This document shows positions 1-11,300 of a stretch of DNA of 64,000 bases, one piece after another. The notes under the pieces were generated by a model, which made no database searches, was not told the DNA's origin, and was given only the letters and a program-made list of their open reading frames with translations. Position numbers and translations under genes: made by a program. The stretch's first letter is position 1. Every line of letters starts with the position of its first letter. The stretch spans positions 1,526,597 to 1,590,596 of the forward strand of contig CM036252.1 of the NCBI GenBank assembly GCA_020698575.1, read 5' to 3'. Origin of the DNA: Bostrychus sinensis. Taxonomy: Eukaryota; Chordata; Actinopteri; Gobiiformes; Eleotridae.

Positions 1-125
1 TAAACATGACCTAAACATAACCTGAACATGACCTAAACACGACCTAAACATGACCTAAACATAACCTGAACATGACCTAAACATAACCTATACATGACCT
101 AAACACCACCTAAACACGACCTAAC
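1..125. repeat. 11-bp minisatellite
   Basis: About eleven copies of an 11-bp unit close to TAAACATGACC, with substitutions such as TAAACACGACC and TGAACATGACC. The array runs off the left edge. It is one of several 11-bp arrays in the window. No gene function is seen. Confidence 0.85.
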
Positions 126-1943
126 TGTCCTATGGTTTTCCTGTCCCTAACCCGTATGTATGTTTTCAGCCACTAGGGGTCATTTTTCACTTTCACCATA
201 ACTTCCGCTGTATTTGAGAAATTTGAATGATTTTTGGTGACGAACCTTAATTTGACAAACAATTTGGAAGTAATGATATTAAAAATATCTACACTGTGGG
301 CAGATTTACTCCTCATTTCAACTTCTGTAAAAATACAGCAGATAGTTTTTTGTTGTTAGTAACTTTTTTTTGGTTAAATCTGTTGAACTGAAAAACAAAG
401 ATTTTATGCTTTGTTTTGTTTTCTTTTTCTTCAAAATCAACATTGTTAGTGATTTTTGACATCCAAGACTGTGATAAAAGGTTAAAAACACATTTAGCTC
501 ACCATTACTTTGGAAAATATGCCATTTTGTGCTTTTTCTTTTTTTTTTACCCACATCAGTGACATTTTTAATTAAACTTTTTCTTTTTCTTTTTTTTTTT
601 TCATGTAGTAGCTTTGAGCAGAACTGAGATGGATAGATTTGAGCAAAAAAAAGTTTAAGAAAATATTCATCAGTTATATTTTTACACCAGTTGAATTCAG
701 TTTGTTTTTTTCCACGAAGGTAACAGCAGGGCAGTGTTTTCTAAGGGCACACAAGGGGTTAAAATACTAAGGATAAAGTTAACTTTTAGAAAACTGCTTG
801 AAATTTTCAACACTTCAGCCTCTGTGCATTTTTTATACATGAAATATACTCTCATTTATACAGACATTACATTTTTAAATACATTTCTATAGCACCTGTG
901 GGACCTTTGAAACAAAGCACAGTAGTTGCGTTTTTGTTTTTTCTTTCGCACAGGAAGCGCTCACAGACACAGTCCCACGCAAAACCACAGCTGTGTAACC
1001 AGAACCCTATCATCAGGCAGCGCAGCCAGAGCAGCTGCACTGGGCCCAAGACGTTTGTAGGCTGCATCCTTTTTCATGTCTGGGCTTGAAACATTCATAA
1101 TAAACACATGACTCTGTAGAATAAAGGATTGAATAAATTATTGAAAGGAGTTTTTACCACAAATTTAAATAAAATGTATGAAAGTATCACAAAATGTAAG
1201 ACCAGAATATACTGTATACCTTATGTTTAAAAGTAACTTTAAAAATTCAAGATTATTATTATAAACAAATATAAAAAGAAAGTCCCTTAATAAATATAAA
1301 TTTATTTGAATAAAACAATCCTTCTTGTAGCACCTGTTTTTGCAGCAAACTGCCATAAAAACAGCTGATAGCGCTGATGTTATAGGTTATTACAGATTAA
1401 TTGCCTAATGCACCGGGGCCACTCATTACCAAGTTACACCACTGACCCTAATGCTATGACCCTAACCACACTAGAACCACACCAGAACCAAAACCAGAAC
1501 CAAACCAGGCTCACAGGTCCAGCTGACTCAGGTCCTTGTGAGAGAACTGAACCTGAGTCACCTCAGATCTTATTTATTCTCCATTTATTGTTCCTTGCTT
1601 TATGTGAAATGAACCGTCGCCTCAGAGCGCAGAACTGTTTCCTGTGTTGTGGCTAATGCTACTGCTAGCTCCAGAGCAGCTTAAATAGTGACTGTGGAGA
1701 TGCTAAAAACACTGATAATCACAGAGAAAGTCATTTTACCTCTGTCATGTCCTGGTTTGGATGTGGCGGCAGTTTGGCCAAAATGAACAGAGCGGTGCTA
1801 TGTGCAGCAGCAGCAGCAAACTTTAGTGTCTTTGTTTATGTATGCTAATTAGCCACATGCTCTGCTTAGCATCTTTTCACAGCCCTCTATGGTGGAGAAT
1901 GGTTTATATTATAATAAACCTGGTCTTTAGAAGCAGAGAGGGC
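126..1943. other. AT-rich non-coding stretch, nothing identified
   Basis: No exon with supported splice sites or conserved protein was found on either strand. The stretch has poly-T runs near 540-600 and short open frames without family resemblance. It is probably camta2 intron, because the first recognisable camta2 exon (4009) starts inside the CG-1 domain. Confidence 0.5.
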
Positions 1944-1946
1944 TAA

Positions 1947-2670
1947 AGGCCGGGACACACCGCGGCAATCATCGGCCTTTGGGTTGGATGGTTTGACGCG
2001 GTCGGTGACGTGAGTCTGTTTGGTGTGTTCTGCACCATCGGACGTAGTGGGACACAGTTGGGCATAGTTCTGGCCGATTACACATGTTGAATCAGCATCG
2101 GGCTGTCGTGGTCAACGAGCGCTCTGATTGGCTGTGTCCCGTTCACAATTTGTCAAACAGCTCGAGTTTAACATCAAAATATAAGGAATTTCTGTTTTAC
2201 AAATACTTCATTATGTTTCCACATCTGTGACACTAATGTGCTGCAGTTAGCTTACCTTAGCTTTAGTCTCATGCTAATGTGCTCCAGTTAGCTTACCTTA
2301 GCTTTAGCCTCATGCTAATGTGCTGCAGTTAGCTTACCTTAGCTTGTAGCCTCGTGCAGATAAAAATATAATCCTCCTCTGAGGCAAATAGCTGCAATAA
2401 TCCAGTCTCTTTTATTCCTGACTGTGATCAGAGTTTAATCTAGTGCGTATTATTATTGACTGATAAATACTGGAGTTAAACACGTGTGGTTTTATTTACT
2501 AGAGATTAAATAACCGCAGAGTTTAGTGACTAGTGCCGCCTGCTGTTGTAAATAGTTATTAGGTTTTGCACATGGCACTGCTCGGTCGTAGGTCTGCAGC
2601 GCCTCTCAGTGGCGACAGAGGAGACAGCAGTGGCCTCTGCTGACAGTGTTGGGTTGGTGTGTCCCAGGCT
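1947..2670. mobile_element. PIF/Harbinger-like MITE, 724 bp, TAA target duplication
   Basis: The element begins AGGCCGGGACACACC and ends GGTGTGTCCCAGGCT, whose reverse complement AGCCTGGGACACACC matches the start at 13 of 15 bases. TAA flanks both sides (1944-1946 and 2671-2673), the 3-bp duplication typical of PIF/Harbinger transposons. No transposase frame is visible, so it is non-autonomous. Inside are short tandem copies of a segment with GCTAATGTGCTGCAG (2235-2345). A reverse-oriented relative lies at 8273-10160. Confidence 0.8.
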
Positions 2671-2673
2671 TAA

Positions 2674-3593
2674 CACTAAAATACATTTATGTAACTGTTA
2701 GAGTAATGCACTTTGCTTCTGCCTTGCTGTAGCCCAGCTAAAATAAAAATAAAACTACTATGCAATAATCTCATTTAAAAATAATAAACCTACATTTAAA
2801 TAACTTTTTTTATGCCAACAAGAGAAAAAAATCGATTAAATTCGTAAATCGGCTGAGAAATGAAAAAAAAACGAGATTTTATTTTTTTGCCATATCGCCC
2901 AGCCCCAGCGACATGTGGAGTGGTATCTTGTTTAGAGTGAAAGGTATTTAGAGTCTCAGGCGATAATCGCGGCTCCTGATGAAATAACATTGGAACAGTT
3001 TTTTCCAGATGAAGTACATTTTCAGGCTTTGTTCTTCTCTGTGTGAAGTATTTAATCTGTAAAACATAGAGGTGGGAAAAATAATGATTTTTTCCGATGC
3101 ATTGATCGGTTCTTTCTGTATCGATTCAGAAAAGCTAATAATTGAAATTTTATGATGATTACATATTATTAAAGTAAGCTGTGTCCAAAACAAATCTTGT
3201 GCTGCTGGGTTACAAAGAGTCAGCTCTGGCAAATGCTAACAGAATTTACTACTGCGACAAACCAATTATTAGTTCTCTAGTTTAGTTTTTTGAAGTAGAA
3301 AGTGTTTAAAATTACATTTCAGGCATAAAATATACAATTAAAATGAATTATTATTGAAGAATTAACTGTGACATGAACCAGAAAGATGTCTGATGCATCA
3401 GTGCATCGCTTTTAAATCGAATCGTGGGCCTCTGAATCAAAACAGAATCGATAATCGTGAGATGCTCTGAGATTCCCAGCCCTGGTAAAACACGGTGTCC
3501 TGGGCTGAAGAGTTCCCCAGTTTTTTCATCCTTCAGGCTTCTATCACTTCACCATCAGGAAAACTTCATTAGGCTGACGAAGATGGAGGGTCT
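2674..3593. other. AT-rich transposon-like DNA, no gene
   Basis: The stretch contains ATCGAT-rich motifs near 2830-2900 and 3090-3450 of the kind seen at the ends of degraded fish DNA transposons, but no clear terminal repeats or target duplication could be paired. No coding exon is supported. Confidence 0.4.
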
Positions 3594-3999
3594 CCGTGTA
3601 TTTGTACTGCAGTTTAACAGTATTTCATGTACTCCGTGTGTTTGTACTGCAGTTTAACAGTATTTCGTGTACTCCGTGTATTTGTACTGCAGTTTAACAG
3701 TATTTCGTGTACTCCGTGTATTTGTACTGCAGTTTAACAGTATTTCGTGTACTCCGTGTATTTGTACTGCAGTTTAACAGTATTTCGTGTACTCCGTGTA
3801 TTTGTACTGCAGTTTAACAGTATTTCGTGTACTCCGTGTATTTGTACTGCAGTTTAACAGTATTTCGTGTACTCCGTGTATTTGTACTGCAGTTTAACAG
3901 TATTTCGTGTACTCCGTGTATTTGTACTGCAGTTTAACAGTATTTCGTGTACTCTGTGTATTTGTACTGCAGTTTAACAGTATTTCGTGTACTCCGTGT
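3594..3999 (+). repeat. 40-bp minisatellite ending just upstream of a camta2 acceptor
   Basis: About ten copies of a 40-bp unit built on TATTTCGTGTACTCCGTGTA followed by TTTGTACTGCAGTTTAACAG. Every copy carries CTGCAG and TTTAACAG, both resembling 3' splice sites. The last copy merges into the true acceptor CCCCTCAG at 4001-4008 of the camta2 exon. Confidence 0.9.
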
Positions 4000-4008
4000 A
4001 CCCCTCAG

Positions 4009-5326
4009 TTCACAGTATGAAGTGCACAGTGGGCTCCTCTGTGGACTTCACCATCGAGGACCTGGTTCAGCACATCCTGGACCGGCAGAGAACCAAGCCC
4101 CAGCCGCGGACTCACACCTGCCTCTGTAACCACGGTAACAGCATCACACACACACTCACAGACACCTGCCTCTGTAACCATGGTAAAGGCCTCCATACAC
4201 CAAGGCGACGATCGCCCGTCTGAACGGTTCTTCCACGTCGCTCATTTCCGTCCTTTTGATCTGTATGCGCCGTCGCCTTGTTGTTGTTGAATCGGTCTTT
4301 GGTCTTTGGCACGAAGCGCTCTGATTGGCCTAGCACTACAGCTGCCGCGCCAATCGGCTCACGGGAATTTTAGCGGAAGTGACGGAGTGACGAGAGGTGA
4401 AAACCACTGTGGCAGCGTACCGTCACCATTTTTGCATTCTTCGCAATTCCGTGTGGAAAGTTATCTTCTTCAAGTAACAGAGCAGCAGCACCTAATCCAC
4501 ACAAAACAATGTCCAAACCGGTCATGATCACGCTTCTCAAATGTTCAAACAAGCTGAGAACAGTGGCAGACCAAGGCGCGCTACATGCAGATGTACTCCG
4601 CAAACATTGTGTCACTTCAGATTATCTTTGTTCACTGGCTAGCGCCATCTGCCGCTTTGGGGGGGCAATTACATCACGCGCATGCGCAAGACACGGTCTT
4701 TAGGTCGGTTGTCGCTTTGGTGTATGAAGAGGGAATAAGGTCGTGCGACGTCAGGAAACGGGAGGGGACGAGAGGAGATGAGAAGAGACGAGCTGTCGCT
4801 CCATCTGGGAGTCGCCTTGGTATATCCAGGCCTTAACAGCATCACACACACACTCACAGACACCTGCCTCTGTAACCACGGTAACAGCATCACACACACA
4901 CACACACTCACAGACACCTGCCTCTGTAACCACGGTAACAGCATCACACACACACTCACAGACACCTGCCTCTGTAACCACGGTAACAGCATCACACACA
5001 CACACACACACTCACAGACACCTGCCTCTGTAACCACGGTAACAGCATCACACACACACTCACAGACACCTGCCTCTGTAACCACGGTAACAGCATCACA
5101 CACACACTCACAGACACCTGCCTCTGTAACCACGGTAACAGCATCACACACACACTTGTGATTAATGCTTCTCTCTCTCTGTGTCAGCGTCGTCAGGAGC
5201 GAACATTCCCCATCGCTGTAACAGCACCAAACACCGGATCATTTCACCCAAACTCGACAAAACGGAGACTAAACCCGCTCCCATCAAAACTCACAGCCCC
5301 GTGCCCTCGCCCTGCCCCCCCACCAG
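4009..5326 (+). CDS. camta2: camta2 exons: end of CG-1 domain and following basic segment
   Basis: Exon 4009-4134 (acceptor CCCCTCAG, donor CACG|GTAACA) reads FHSMKCTVGSSVDFTIEDLV then QHILDRQRTKPQPRTHTCLC, the C-terminal part of the CG-1 domain. The codon for its first F begins in an exon left of the window. Exon 5188-5326 (acceptor GTGTCAG, donor CACCAG|GTGAGT) continues with HRCNSTKHRIISPKLD, matching the conserved CNS-KHRIISPK block of CAMTA proteins. Both donors lie in tandem arrays. The intron between carries a MITE. Confidence 0.9.
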
Positions 5327-8300
5327 GTGAGTTTAGCCCCTCCCACAGACAGGTGAGAACATGAATCCCTCCCACCAGGTGAGTTTAGCCCCTCCCACAG
5401 ACAGGTGAGAGCATGAATCCCTCCCACCAGGTGAGTTTAGCCCCTCCCACAGACAGGTGAGAACATGAATCCCTCCCACCAGGTGAGTTTGGCCCCTCCC
5501 ACAGACAGGTGAGAGCATGAATTCCTCCCACCAGGTGAGTTTAGCCCCTCCCACAGACAGGTGAGAGCATGAATTCCTCCCACCAGGTGAGTTTAGCCCC
5601 TCCCACAGACAGGTGAGAGCATGAATCCCTCCCACCAGGTGAGTTTGGCCCCTCCCACAGACAGGTGAGAGCATGAATTCCTCCCACCAGGTGAGTTTAG
5701 CCCCTCCCACAGACAGGTGAGAGCATGAATCCCTCCCACCAGGTGAGTTTAGCCCCTCCCACAGACAGGTGAGAACATGAATCCCTCCCACCAGGTGAGT
5801 TTGGCCCCTCCCACAGACAGGTGAGAGCATGAATTCCTCCCACCAGGTGAGTTTAGCCCCTCCCACAGACAGGTGAGAGCATTAGCCCCTCCCACAGACA
5901 GGTCAGAGCATTAGCCCCTCCCACAGACAGGTGATTCTGTAGAACTGCTCTCCAGGTGAGTGTATTTTTTACCCAGGTTCCAAAAGCCGCTGCTCCAGAG
6001 CCAAAGCATTTTAATTTGTATATTTATTTATGCACAATGCCAGAAAGTGTTCAGACGGTTCACATCTGTGACAACTGTGGAAGTTCAAGGTGAGCCTAAA
6101 GGTCGTCTGTCTTAAAGTGCAGGACATGAGGAGAGTGAAGGCCATTACATCCTCGAGAACAAGAACAAAGCTTTTCAATGGCCGCCGCCACAGCAGAAGC
6201 CATTGTTTAGTTTATTTAGAGTCTAGTATAGACACTAAATAGATATAGTTATTACTAAAACTTCATTCCTGCTGCTCTGAGCTGAACTCAGTCTTATGTT
6301 ATAAAAAAATAATGGATTAGATTTATGTTGTGCTTTCCAAGCTTCTCAAAGTCTCTTCACATGAGACCATTCTTCATTCTCTCCTCAGTCACTCTGAGGT
6401 GCTGAGATACTTCAGGTGCCACAGCTGCCCAGTGAAGTGTCTTGCCCAAGGACACGACAGTATGCATTGCCAGTGGCGGGGATTGAACTGTCAACCCTCA
6501 AGGGTAGTGGGCGAATGTTTTTACCAACAACTGAGCTACTGCCTCCTTTTTGTTGTTTTGGAGATTGTGAGCACTACAGCGACAGCACAGTGACAGTACG
6601 ATGGCAGATGTTATTTGAGATTGCTCAGGAGATAGAACATTGGAGTGAATGTAGGTGGCGTGTTCGGCCAATCAGAATACAGTTCATTGAACACCTGCCG
6701 AAAGAAAGTTCTGCCCCGCTGATGCATCGAGAACAAGCTGCGAGAACTTAAGAAAAACTCGCTCCAGACTTGCGTCCCCTGGAGAATGTAATGGCCTTCG
6801 TGTTTGCAGTCGGTCGTCCTTTTTAATCCACAACCTCTCTCTGTCCCGCAGCTCCTCCTCGCCCCCTCCCTCGCACAGAGCCGCCATCGCTGTGGGCAAC
6901 TACACCGATCGCCACGGAAACCTCACCGCTGTCACCCTGCCACAGAACACCCTCATCGTCATGGCAACCACTGCGGCCACAGCCACGCCCCCTTCCGTCG
7001 GCACTAACAACTCCGCCAACGCCGGCGCTAACGCCGCGCTCAGCCACAACAACAACAACAACAAAAAGCAGCTGGTGGTCGCCGCGGAGACCGTCGCCCT
7101 CCTGCCCCCCCTACTGCTGACCCCGCCCCCTCCTCCTCCGCCTCCCCCCGCCTCGGCTCAGGCCACTGCCCACGACGCCGCCGCAGGCCACGCCCCCAGG
7201 CTTCGACCCGGACGCCTTCCTGAACTCGCCCAAACAGGGGCAGACCTACGGCCGCTCGGTGTCCAATCAGAACCAGACCCTGGCCCCGAGCCCCGCCTCC
7301 TCCCTGTCCTCGCTCAGCTCCACAGACTCCGCCCCCTTAATGGCAGACTCTGCCCCTTTAGCCACTGACTCCACCCCCTTGGCGCTGCCCCTGTGTCTGG
7401 AGCTGGACGACGAAGAAACGGCTAAATGCAGAGAAAGAGACGCAGGCGGAGTCTAAAGACGAGAGCGAGAACACGAGCGGACCTCCGACTAAAGTGGCTC
7501 TGATCCAGGTACAGACCGGGTCCTGGACCGGGTTTACAGGGATCTGAACTGGATTTTAATTGTTTGTTTTGTGTTTCCCAGTCCAACAGTGGTTCTCCTC
7601 CCCGGCGACAGAGCAGCGCCCCGCTCTTATTGGTCTGCCAGGACTCTCAGCCGACCAATCAGACGCAGAGGCACAACGACAACCTGGTGACCTTCAGCCC
7701 CCAGACCAGCCCAGTCCAGGTCCTGGTTTAGGCCTGGTTTAGTCCTAGTTTAATTCTGGTTTAGTCCTGTTAAAGACCTGTTTTCTGTTGTTGCAGGTGA
7801 AGCAGGAGAGTGGGAGGCATGGGTCTGATGGCGTCTCCATGGAAACGCCTCCTCCTCCCCCTCAGCATCTTCGCGCCGTCTCCATGGAAACGGAGGCGGC
7901 GGCGGTGGAGGAGGCGGGGCTGGAGCTCTCCTTCGACAGCCCTTTCCCCGACCTCATCTCTGACCTCATCGCGGAGGAGACCAGTCAGGCGCCGCCGTTG
8001 CCCCCGGCGCTGGCCCCGCCCCCGGCGCCGTTTCCCGCCGGAGTGCGATACGTGGTGCCCCCCCAGCCCTCGCCCTCCTCCTCCTTCCTGCCCTTCCCTC
8101 AGCCCTGCCCCTCCCCCCGACGGGCCGCCATCACGGACTTCAGCCCCGAGTGGTCCTACCCCGAGGTGAGACCGCCGCATTCATGTGTTCATCAGACAGA
8201 GGTGTGCATGAGTGAATGTGAGACATGTTTATGAGTGAGTGAATGTGAGAGGTCTGTCAGTGTGTGTCCTTTAAGCCTGGGACACTCCAACCCAACGCCT

Positions 8301-11300
8301 GTCGTCAGGAGAGGCAGGACGAATGCGGCGTGTTAGTTCTGCAGCTGTGAAACGTAATAACTCTTTACAACAGCAGGCGGCGCTAGTCACTAAACTCTGC
8401 AGATAATGGGCTTCTGTAAATAAACACTGCAAGTGTTTGACTCCAGTATTTATCACAGGGTTCCTGCGGAATCTTAAAAAGTCTTAAATTGTCTTAAAAT
8501 GTTGGTGTGGGATTAAATTTGAAGAGTGTGTTTTAAGACCATGCCATCTGCTCCACAACTGAATAAATAATATATTTAAGAATAATAATATTTGCTTGTT
8601 TACAGGTGATGCTTTGTTTCAAGGCCAACACCCAAAACTTTACAGTTTAGGTAATATTTTCTGTTGGTGTTGCTTACAATAAGGTTTGTAATAGTTTCTT
8701 GGGTATTAGATAAATTTGACATTGTATAAATATGTCTTCTCGACGTGCTTGAGGTCTTAAATTTTATTGGTCGAGGTCCTAAAATGGTCTTAAAAAGTCT
8801 TCAATTTCACATTACAAATTGTGCAGGAACCCTGTATCAGTGAATAATAATTATACGCTGCATTAAACTCAGTAATGAATTAAAGGGACTGGATTATTGC
8901 AGCTGTTTGCCTCAGAGGAGGATTATATTTTTATCTGCACAAGGCTAAAGCTAAGGTAAGCTAACTGCAGCAAGTTAGCACAAGGCTAAAGCTAAGGTAA
9001 GCTGACTGCAGCACGTAGCACAAGGCTAAAGCTAAGGTAAGCTGACTGTAGCACGTTAGCACAAGGCTAAAGCTAAGGTAAGCTGACTGCAGCACGTAGC
9101 ACAAGGCTAAAGCTAAGGTAAGCTGACTGTAGCACGTTAGCACAAGGCTAAAGCTAAGGTAAGCTGACTGCAGCACGTAGCACAAGGCTAAAGCTAAGGT
9201 AAGCTGACTGCAGCACATAGCACAAGGCTAAAGCTAAGGTAAGCTGACTGCAGCACGTAGCAGATAATGGGCTTCTGTAAATAAACACTGCAAGTGTTTG
9301 ACTCCAGTATTTATCACAGGGTTCCTGCGGAATCTTAAAAAGTCTTAAATTGTCTTAAAATGTTGGTGTGGGATTAAATTTGAAGAGTGTGTTTTAAGAC
9401 CATGCCATCTGCTCCACAACTGAATAAATAATATATTTAAGAATAATAATATTTGCTTGTTTACAGTGATGCTTTGTTTCAAGGCCAACACCCAAAACTT
9501 TACAGTTTAGGTAATATTTTCTGTTGGTGTTGCTTACAATAAGGTTTGTAATAGTTTCTTGGGTATTAGATAAATTTGACATTGTATAAATATGTCTTCT
9601 CGACGTGCTTGAGGTCTTAAATTTTATTGGTCGAGGTCCTAAAATGGTCTTAAAAAGTCTTCAATTTCACATTACAAATTGTGCAGGAACCCTGTATCAG
9701 TGAATAATAATTATACGCTGCATTAAACTCAGTAATGAATTAAAGGGACTGGATTATTGCAGCTGTTTGCCTCAGAGGAGGATTATATTTTTATCTGCAC
9801 AAGGCTAAAGCTAAGGTAAGCTAACTGCAGCAAGTTAGCACAAGGCTAAAGCTAAGGTAAGCTGACTGCAGCACGTAGCACAAGGCTAAAGCTAAGGTAA
9901 GCTGACTGTAGCACGTTAGCACAAGGCTAAAGCTAAGGTAAGCTGACTGCAGCACGTAGCACAAGGCTAAAGCTAAGGTAAGCTGACTGTAGCACGTTAG
10001 CACAAGGCTAAAGCTAAGGTAAGCTGACTGCAGCACATAGCACAAGGCTAAAGCTAAGGTAAGCTGACTGCAGCACGTAGCACAAGGCTAAACCTAAGGT
10101 AAGCTGACTGCTGCACGTAGCACAAGGCTAAAGCTAAGGTAAGCTGACTGCAGCACGTTACTAACTTCTTTTTGAAGTCCCCAGAGCCAGGTCTAAGCAC
10201 TGGGCCTTAAACTTAAAACTATGCGTTTTTGCTCAAGCAGCCTACTGTTTGATACCGCAGCGAGACCACCAGCAGATGTTTGACTTTATCAGATATGGTG
10301 TGTAGTATTGTGAAGGTATTTCTGTCTGACTGCAGGGAGGAGTGAAGGTCCTGATCACCGGTCCGTGGAGTGAGCCGGCCGGACGTTACTCCTGTGTGTT
10401 CGACCAGAGTACTGTCCCCGCCTCTCTGATCCAGCCCGGAGTGCTGCGCTGCTACTGCCCGGGTACTACAGGACAAAACCAGGACTAAACCAGGTCTTAA
10501 CCAAGTCTAAGCCTCTCTAACCCGTCTCTTGTCCCCTGCAGCTCACGAGGCGGGCCTGGTCTGTCTGCAGGTCCTGGAGTCTGGGGGTTCTGTGTCCTCC
10601 TCGGTTCTGTTCGAGTACCGAGCCCGAAACGCCAGCTCCCTGCCCAGCTCCCAGCTCGACTGGCTCTCTCTGGACGGTAAAACACTCTCCCCGTAGATCA
10701 GCGAAAGACCCCACTCTCATACGACTCGCTAAACCCCGAGGCCCGTCTGTCTGCAGATAACCAGTTCCGGATGTCGATCCTGGAGCGCCTGGAGCAGATG
10801 GAGCGGCGGATGGCGGAGATGGCCTCCAGAGAAAACAACCAGCAGCAAAACCATTATCAGCAACAACATAACCATCAGGGAACGCAGCTCGCATCGAACT
10901 CATCTCTACCTCCTCCTCCTCCGCTGCCTTCACTCCCGGAGCAAACGCAGCAGGTCAGAACACTCAACAGGATCGTGTTTATATATATCTAAAGCGTCCC
11001 AATGCTGTCTCAGGCTGTACCCCACGAAAGGCCCGTAGCTGCTGGGATAGCTGCAATAATCCGACAGCGTCCCGACCGAGCCGGGTGTGACCCCTGTTCT
11101 AACCCTGTGCTCTCTCCTCAGTGGTTCGAGCGCAGGATCGTGGGGCTGTGTGAGAGGATGATGAGTGGCGCCTGCTGGAGGTCGGCCCAAGCTACGGCGG
11201 CTAACGAAGGGGGCGGAGCTACAGGCGGAGGAGGAGGAGCCAGTCGAGCTAACGGCGCAGCTCCCGGGGCAAACGGGGACCGGCTCCACAGATCGGTGCG

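Larger units (their letters stand above)
8273..10335. repeat. Reverse MITE relative with an 861-bp tandem duplication and 38-41-bp minisatellites
   Basis: From 8273 the sequence AGCCTGGGACACTCCAACCC resembles the inverse end of the MITE at 1947-2670, and further blocks (about 8340-8410, 8840-8950) match it in reverse. A segment starting AGATAATGGGCTTCTG at 8401 repeats at 9262, 861 bp later, nearly identical. Each copy ends in a minisatellite (8941-9260, 9801-10160) of units with GGCTAAAGCTAAGGTAAGCT and GACTGCAGCACGT, which hold both donor-like AAGGTAAGC and acceptor-like CTGACTGCAG. The intron ends at the TIG exon (10336). Confidence 0.85.
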
